Origin: Cheiracanthium punctorium | Taxonomy: Eukaryota; Arthropoda; Arachnida; Araneae; Cheiracanthiidae | NCBI GenBank assembly: GCA_038373885.1 | Contig: JAWZYV010013290.1 | Span: forward strand, 279,741 to 343,740 | Length of the DNA: 64,000 nt | Reading direction: 5' to 3' | Translations under genes and position numbers: made by a program | Shown here: positions 56,494-64,000 of the stretch, one piece after another | Layout: each line of letters begins with the position of its first letter | Numbering within the stretch: the first letter of the stretch is position 1 | Notes under the pieces: generated by a model | The model's database searches: none | What the model saw: the letters and a program-made list of their open reading frames with translations, nothing else | Told to the model about the DNA's origin: nothing

Positions 56494-57739
56494 CAATTTT
56501 TTTGTCCTAGGCCGCTAAATCTGTTCCGCCCAGGGTCGCTAAAATGCTAAACGCGTTCCTGCATGAGCTGTATTGTACAATGTCATTTAAAGTTAGCATT
56601 ACCGTGAGTGAAACCGCTACGCACAAACTCCCTGTTGTGTAAAATAGATCTAAATTCGTTTTAGGAGGATTCCCTTCGTTAACACTTTCAGACTTGGTTG
56701 AATAATTTCTCTTCGAATTACTGTGGATTCGCACTGCAACGCGGTCTGTCTTACACGGAGGGGTATTACGCGAGTTTTTCATGAGTAACATTATCTGAGA
56801 GTTAACGGGGACTTCTCGCCAACAGTAAGAAGCCCAAACCAGGCGTGAGGGGTGTCTTCGCCCGGCTACTTAATCTTCGTGAATGGCTACTGAAGAAGAG
56901 AGCCAATCAGCAATCGGTATTTCATCTCTCGTAGCATCACTGAAGGCGAAAGCACACAAACCCTCTCATTCTAAATCTGACTTTACTTATTATTTTATGT
57001 GGAAAATGGGAATATATGCAGTAGACCACGGTTAATGCTATCATCCGTTTAATATTATCAATAACCTCCGGTTCCGAACAGACGTCTTCGAATTGAAGCA
57101 AAAATAATCGTTTAATGTGATCAAATTTTCGGCCAATTGGTTCATTTTCAATGAGAGATTCTAGGAGCGAAGTTCTTAAAAATCTCATATCAGGTAGGTC
57201 ATTATATCGTAATTCCATTATCATTAGCATAAATTAACATATAATATTAGAGGGGGGACGCAAAATGTATCCTACTGTACAAAATATTTTCAAACTGAAT
57301 TTTCTTGATTTTTTTTTTTATGGCGGGGGAGGGGGATATTGGCATCCCCTTGCACCTTGTAACTTACACCTGTGTTAATTATGTTAAAGTAAATGTTTTC
57401 TGTTTAAATCGTCCTCTCCGTACCATTAAAATTGCTATTTAAAATTTACATTTTTTGTTTATTATAATCAATCGGTTATAGTTATCAAAATCGGATCGGT
57501 CAGATTTGATCACATTAAGCGGCGTCTACCGTAGTTGTGGAACGGTTTTAAACGGTTTGAGGGGTGTTTATAAGTAGCTGCGTTATGTGTTCTAAAAAAT
57601 CGTACATATAGCCTATCTCAGAACGCGAAATTTGCACTTAAGAGAGGACTCTTAGAGCAATTTAGTTTACGCAATCATGGCGTAAGTCAAGGTAAATAAT
57701 TTTCCTTTTATCAACCGAGATTAAATTTGTAACTTAAAC

Positions 57740-57742
<3 letters not shown>
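56494..57742. other. Unassigned sequence with a pogo-like end
   Basis: CAGTAGACCACGGTTAATGC at 57019 looks like a pogo-type terminus, and a GATCACATTAA block recurs inverted at about 57505. A minus-strand frame at 56937-57230 spans this and is not trusted as a gene. Confidence 0.35.

Positions 57743-57789
<47 letters not shown>
57743..57789. repeat. Poly(A) tract, ~47 bases
   Basis: An uninterrupted A run. It could be a retroposition tail, but no source transcript or target duplication was recognised. Confidence 0.85.
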
Positions 57790-57792
<3 letters not shown>

Positions 57793-58317
57793 TGATTATT
57801 GAGTGTTCAAGAAGAAAATTGACTTTTGTTTATGTTGCTCAAATTGGGACATTGAATGCATGCGATTGTGCATAGATAATTTTTGGGTCCTCAATTGTGG
57901 ACGCAGGCTGTGAAAAGCGGGGACTGATTTGCAGGAATGGGGGACCAAGGAAAAAATTTCATTGGGGGAGGTCACCTCTCACGAAAACTTTCTTATACTC
58001 TGCAAAGCAACTTTCATATCACACTATACAAAGAACGATTACAGCAGTCAACGAAAAAAAAAAAAATTTTTTTTTTTTGGAGTTTTTTTTGAGTTTTTGT
58101 TTTCATGTTTAAATTCTGATTCTAGACATTGAAACACGCTTAAATTTTCATTTTTTAGTTCTTAAAGTTTGCTTTTGTCCGATTAACGTCGATAAGTACA
58201 TTTCAATTTATTTCATAAACGAAAGATGGCAGCACTTTGATTAACCCGAAAATAAACTTTATTATTATTTGTAAGTCTGTAGTATTGCTTGTACTATTAT
58301 TTGTAATAGTATTATTT

Positions 58318-58785
58318 AAAGTAATTAAAAAACTTTGTAAATAACACACATAAGAAGTAAAAGGAAAGAGGATACGCGTTTCGTTCAAAAATTGTTTTGA
58401 ACTTCTTCAGTCCAAGCCCTTCGACGTAAAGAACACAGGGAACTGAAAAGAGAAAAACAAGCAAGATGTTGCCACAAGGGGCAAAGAAAAGTCGAACAAA
58501 ACCACGGAGAGGGGAGAAAAAAAATTAAAAAAGGGGGATAAAAAGGAAAGGAAAGAAGCACAAAAAATACAGAAATAAAAAAGGAATAATGAAAAATAAT
58601 AAAAAAGGGAACACACAAGTACAAACACAAACACAAAAAAGAGAAAACAGAACAAACAAAAAACAAATAGCACACTTTTTTTTTTTTTTAAATAAAAACC
58701 ACGAACAGGACAGCACAATAAATATCGTATCCTCTTTCCTTTTACTTCTTATGTGTGTTATTTACAAAGTTTTTTAATTACTTTA
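58318..58785 (-). mobile_element. Penelope-like 3' tail between perfect 59-bp inverted repeats
   Basis: 58318-58376 and 58726-58784 are exact complements over 59 bp. The enclosed 349 bp, read on the minus strand, matches the Penelope-like tail at 53200-53490 (T-rich run, GTGGCAACAT). The shared CAGTATTTTGAGTGTTTTT follows at about 58796. Inverted flanks are typical of Penelope-like insertions. Confidence 0.75.
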
Positions 58786-58989
58786 TCGTTTAACACCAGT
58801 ATTTTGAGTGTTTTTTCAATAGTATTATTTGTTTGCATTATTATTTGCTCATACGAATATAAAAGAAGTACGAAAAATATTCACTTTTAGACATTAATTT
58901 CTTATTATTTTACATTTATATGTTATTGTTTATCACAAATCTTGAATAAAAAAGACTTTTATATCCAGCAAAAACTTTTCTGATCATAA

Positions 58990-59030
58990 TTTAGAGTTAA
59001 ATTATATATATATATATATATATATATAAA
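58990..59030. repeat. (TA)n microsatellite
   Basis: About 13 TA dinucleotides. Confidence 0.9.
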
Positions 59031-59789
59031 TCTGTGATTTTTTGCTTAAAAATTGAAAAATTACTTTAATTTCTACAAAAGTAAACTTTTATTTAAAAAA
59101 AATTATTTTCCTTAGTTTTGGCGTAGGAGGAACTAAAATTTAACATGTAGAAGTCAGACCCAAAAATCGAGTTTAATTCAAGATGCAGAATGAAAGGCTG
59201 CAGTTCGATAAAGTAATAATGTAATGTAGGACAATAATGTTTGAATTATATTATTTAATTTTCGATCGTTCATTTCATTCCATATTTTTCAAGTAACATG
59301 TTCCACACTATATTTGTATTTATTTTCCTAGTGTTTATTTATCAGAGCACTTATTATATAGTCGGATAGATCTTCACTTTGCTCAACTTAGGAAGCTATT
59401 TCCTTTTTACATGTTCTGATTGAGAATTAGCTCTATGGTTTCCTCGAGATCTGCATACATCACTACATAGGCCACGCCTAAATGATAAGTAACTGCCTGA
59501 GTAACTGCCTGAGACTGACTATATACCGTTCAGCTGAAAAAAGTTGTGGATATAATGCCACAGCTATGAAATATAGTAACAGAGTAATTATTAGCACTAG
59601 GGTGCTATTTCGCTCAGTACGAGAATTTTGTCTACGCATTTTTGTATAATCTGTCACGGTGAAGATATTTTCAAATGTGTTTGCCAGGTAACATTGGGGG
59701 GGGGGGGGTTAATAAAATGTTCAAAGTAGCACAAGGTTTGCAATTTGTGATAATGGATCGCTAAATTGGGTGCCAAAACGCGACAATTT
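59031..59789. other. AT-rich sequence, nothing recognised
   Basis: A poly-G tract is at about 59695-59708. Confidence 0.4.
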
Positions 59790-60640
59790 ATTATAAATAT
59801 ATTTCGAGTATAGTTAGAAAATGCCTGGCGAATATTGTCAAATAGTTTTAGTAGTTAATATAGATTTTAATTCTGAAGAAGTGTTTTATAGAACAGAGAA
59901 GACAAATACGGTACACTTATAGATTGTGATATACTTTCCAAATGGTATTTATAAAGGTGAAGTATAGTTTGACTATGCCTGGCGAAAATTGTTAAACAAC
60001 TTTGGTAGGCAATTTCAATATAGATTTCTATTCCGAAGAAGTGTTTTATGGTAGAAGAAAGAGTTGATTCCTATTTTAACGCCGCCACTCTCGCCAGCCT
60101 AAAAAATCATCCACGCACTTTGGCGAGCTTTGCAGTAATGGGTCTCTAGGAGTTATGCACAAGTTTTAACGCTCCCAAAAGAACTAGATGAAAACTAAAA
60201 TGGACAAAGGAGCGATAAACGCACCAGTTAAGGAATTTGAAGATGCTTAATTATTAAAATTACATTAATTGGCAACTCAAAATAAATAATAATTAAACGG
60301 AATGCTGTACTTACATGGTGTTCCAAATTGCCATTTTAATTCTATAAATTACGATCGCCACATAAATACAAAAAATCGTCATGGTAACTGCATATGTTTA
60401 ATGATCGCCACCTTGGCAAGAGTCGAGGAGTAAAGTATTAATCAACCCAAGAAAGTCAAACACGGCACACTCATGGATTATGATGCACATTCGAAACAAT
60501 ATTTAAAACGGTGAAGTATAGTTGTAATATGCTTGGCGAAGATTGTAAAATAGTTTTAGTAGGCAATTGTAAGATAGATTTCGATTCCAAAGGTGGGTTT
60601 TATGAAACAAGAAAGAAAAATACGGCACACTCATTTTTTT
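59790..60640. repeat. Three direct copies of a ~150-bp unit
   Basis: ATGCCTGGCGAATATTGTCA (59821), ATGCCTGGCGAAAATTG (59975) and ATGCTTGGCGAAGATTG (60529), each followed by a TTTTAGTAGGCAAT-like and AGATTTC(G/T)ATTC(C/T) block. The last two are separated by unrelated DNA. Confidence 0.65.
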
Positions 60641-62068
60641 CCTTATTCCATCAAGTTGGAAAACTTCATGGAATAAGGAAAAAAATAGAGACGACGCATA
60701 AATTATGATACGCTTTTGATATATAGCACTATAGTGCGTATTTAAAATCTGAAAATGTGTCAGATTTTCTTCCCTTTTTTTCCTGTTATTTTTCATAAAA
60801 TTAGTTTTTATGTATTTTAATTTTAAATTAAAATTTGTAAATTTTTAAAATTGCAGGGTAATTTGGGGCCCCCTTTTAGTTGAGATGCCCGGGCGCTTGC
60901 CCCGAAAGCTCTGCCGGATATCAGCGCCCGGTGAAAGGGTTAAGCTTTAGACACACCGGAACAGATAATAAACTCAAAGTTACAATTTTGCTTGCTTTCT
61001 ACTGTTGCCATTCTCAACATTTAAAAAGAAAAGGATTTATTTCAACGAAGCGAAAATTAAATTATCGCCGTTTCATACAAAGGCAAGCTTTTGGAAAACT
61101 TTTCAATGCATCATCATCTTAGAAGCTTGAATTTTTAGGATGCATTTTTCAACATTCAAAAGTATAAATATTTAGATAAGCTTCATGAATTCTCCTGCTG
61201 TTTACGTGAAAATTCTGCGCGCCATTGTTTACCAAGAAACTAAAGAAAAGTCCAGCATGATGTTTACTTCAGCTGTTCATGTTTCTTTTCACTATTACAG
61301 AGCTTGTTCTTTAAAAAGAAATATTTTTAAATAAAACCTGTGGGGGGGAGGGGGGACACCAAACCGAATGGATGCGAACATTAACCTCCAGAAATTCTTC
61401 CTCTTTTATATTACAAAACATGATCTTTTCTTCCTAAAATTACGCAACGCTGTCTACTTTTCTCATATTAAGGTAAAAACACGTTCCTACATATTCATTA
61501 CCCGTCATTTTACAGGGAAAGCAAGGTCCAGTAACCCTCGCTTTTTTTGGAACAGTGCGAAAATTCTCAAGCTTGTCGCCATTTTGTGAAACGAAACAAA
61601 TTCTTTTTACGAGAATTTCAGCTGTTCTTTGATCAAATACTTGCGACGTATGTCTGGTAATGCATTAAACATTCATTGTTTATTCTAGGAGTAGATGTTG
61701 TTATACCATAACCATAGTGGAAGAGATTTATTGCCTATTTTCGTACTTTTGAAGGCAATTTAAAAAGAACAGACATGGGTATTTATACACGAACATGTCT
61801 TTAGATTCAGTTGCGCGAGGTTCATGACAGGTGTTCTTTATTTAGCACTCCAAGCCTGCAGGACTAGAGGTAAGTTTGGACATTTTCATGTGTGCGTTTC
61901 ATGCTCGGAAAATTCGCTCGCAGAATCAGGGGGCCTTGGTAAGGGGGGTAGGGTGAAGACATTGAGTGCAGAGTTAAATTTAAAATTAAAAGGCGTTGTG
62001 TGACCATGCAGGTTCGAATACACTTAGTTGCAATGAAAAGAAGACATTGAATGCTTAGAACCATTTAT
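60641..62068. other. Unassigned sequence
   Basis: A GC-rich block with CCCGGGCGC and GCGCCCGGTG (60886-60935) forms an inverted pair and precedes AAAGGGTTAA, probably an element end. No gene seen. Confidence 0.4.
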
Positions 62069-62489
62069 TTAACCCTTTCCCAATGCTGAAAAAAGGGCAG
62101 CCGTTGCCATCGCTCGACTTAACTACCAACAAGATGGCGGACGATCGAAACGTTCATCGCGTGCCACACATCTAGAGATCCTTTTTTGACGACAGCTGGC
62201 TGTGCGCGCACAGCCAGCTGTCGTCATCCAGATGTTCTCGCATTCTATCTCGCATCTATCCAGATGTTCTCGCATTCTTCCATTTTTCAGCAGATGTCAG
62301 TGCTGTTTAAAAATAATCGTGACCATTTTTTTACGGGAAATGACGTGCTAAAAAGTAAAGGATTCTCGTGAAGCTCTGTCACCCGCAACTATTTTTATAG
62401 AAATCAAATCTATTCTTCGTGACTGGAAACAGTCAAAACGTCAGAGTTTGGTGATCCCAGAGCGGGAACACTGCATGTTAAAGGGTTAA
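62069..62489. mobile_element. piggyBac-like TTAA MITE, family 2, shortened
   Basis: TTAACCCTTTCCCAATGCTG to CATGTTAAAGGGTTAA. It lacks the GCGCAACCC stretch of other copies and most of the right hairpin arm; the loop has CAGCTGGCTGTGCGCGCACA. Confidence 0.8.
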
Positions 62490-64000
62490 AAGATACTATT
62501 GAATATTACTACAACGGGCGGTGGTGGCTCAGCGAAATAAAATTACGTCCTATATGGACAGTGAAATTAAGATAGAATGAATATAGGGCCGTATACTGAC
62601 CCTATGAATTGATGAATTACTATTATGTGCTTCAAATTAAAAGCAGGACATATACGGAATGACTAGTCGAAGTTGTTTGGACGCACACACATTTAATGAA
62701 TCTTCTATTTACACAGGTATGCTTGAAATTGGTACCACTTAGGTACTTAAACAAAACATCATCCACACAGGATTCACTGCTTAAAAAAGAACAAGAATAT
62801 ACGCCACCCAGGCATGCACCAAAAAAGGTTCCATTCCATCTACGTTCAAATCTCTCCGTCCGTCTCTGTCAACTTCACTCTAAGTAACGGCTCGCTTTTT
62901 CCGAATTCGCAAGCCAACGAAAAACAAAACACCACGTGACCTCCCACGTCAGGGGGGGGTCTCAAAGGAAGGGGTGAAGCAGCTGCGCTCTGAGTGAAAC
63001 TTCGGATTCTACATGAATTAAAAATTATGCCAGCAGAGAATTACACATTGGCGAGAACAAACACTTGGCTGAGAACAATAACGCCATTTCCAGAGCAGCC
63101 CTAAAACTTAATCCAATAAAAATTAAATGACGTTATCGCGATCAAATAATTTTAAAGATGTCGCAGGGCAACAAATAATAACTTGCCAACGCTATGCCAA
63201 AGGAGGGGAATCAAAAAGTTCGTTGCGGCAGCAAACGGACGTAATGTAATCTATTTTTTGCACAACGACGCTACAATGTCTGATGAGACAAATAAACAAA
63301 TAAGAATAATGCATACTGGAAAAGCGAATATACAGATTTAAAAGCCGAAGTGACCGAAAAATGAGAACTGAAAAGATTTAGAATTCTTGATTTTGGATAG
63401 ATTACATTTAAGAAAGCCAAAGTAAATGATTATTAAATTAGGTATGTGATCTCCGTCACAGGGGGAAGCATCTCTTCCCCGCAAACACTTGTAAATTCTG
63501 TTAAACTTGGCAAAATTAGATACCTGTTGGCAAACTTGGCAAAACAAACCAACGAAGACTATAATTTACTTTCTATTTCTGGTACACTTTGGCAAAATTA
63601 CACAATCTCAGTTGTCAAAAGTAAGAAGTTTGTTATATAGCTGATAAAAAAAAAATAAGTTGGCAAAAACCAATATTTGAATTGGCAGTTTATCGACATT
63701 TCCCCACTCACTAAACAAGTTTTGGCAATGGCCCTGCAGTAAATATGTATGTACACACGTGAGGGCTCTTGCCACCATACTTTCATTTGGACCACCTACC
63801 CAAGTAGCACAAACTGGTTCAAAAGCCGTAATTTCTACGTTCAGCTAGGACGTTACCATCCCGTACAGATTTACGGTGTCGCTTACGTCAGAATGTCCGG
63901 ACAAAGCACGTACAATGATCGTCGAAATCTGGGTCCAGATCAGTGTTCTCCACACGTACTTAAAACGTTGTATGCTGCTTAAGCAGGACGTACTTAAAAC
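62490..64000. other. Unassigned sequence with one dispersed repeat
   Basis: 63455-63745 is the same repeat as 37344-37680. The last 200 bp has ACGTACTTAAAAC twice (63954 and at the window end). No exon with splice support was found. Confidence 0.4.

Noticed and set aside
56937..57230. 97-codon minus-strand frame (MELRYNDLPDMRF...)
   Set aside because: It looks protein-like but overlaps a pogo-like terminus and has no splice or promoter support; left undecided rather than called.

Overview
The window is eukaryotic nuclear DNA. It is AT-rich, has GT-AG introns, is packed with DNA transposons and carries few exons. The mix of hAT, piggyBac-like TTAA, Tc1/mariner, Helitron and Penelope-like elements, the long introns and the secreted-protease gene suggest an arthropod with a large, repeat-rich genome, perhaps a chelicerate such as a spider. 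The species is an inference. No rRNA, tRNA, CRISPR or prokaryotic operon was seen.

Three gene loci are supported. (1) The left end (888-7397) has an imperfect inverted duplication centred near 1805. Its two arms carry paralogous outward-reading exons for an acidic protein. The plus-strand copy splices in phase 0 to a terminal exon at 7053-7397, which is Pro/Ala/Ser-rich and then strongly basic and Cys-containing. (2) A chymotrypsin-fold serine protease on the plus strand (18273-42142) has six shared exons: signal peptide, acidic propeptide, R|VIGG activation site, His57, Asp102 and the Cys168/Cys182 loop. These are followed by two tandem, intact, phase-matched terminal exons (36419-36637 and 41939-42142). 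Each supplies its own Ser195 and S1-pocket wall, and they differ at chymotrypsin position 216 (Val versus Gly). (3) On the minus strand, a signal-peptide exon (52087-52153) and a glycosylation-site/transmembrane/basic-tail exon (15405-15784) have complementary phases. Together they would make a 148-residue type I membrane protein whose 36 kb intron contains the entire protease gene on the other strand.

The rest is mostly mobile DNA. The 7.1 kb protease intron 4 holds a nested set: an old hAT element (25589-30030) interrupted by a small hAT, a mariner relic and a piggyBac-like MITE, the last itself split by a 2.55 kb Helitron with textbook ends. The right third (42.4-64 kb) holds a hAT with CCCGAG-rich ends (43464-44286), a 2.2 kb TTAA element carrying two tandem arrays, a 1.04 kb element with GG ends and an 8-bp duplication, a Penelope-like 3' end with a GIY-YIG remnant, and many smaller MITEs. 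Boundaries were read by eye; all splice models are predictions.
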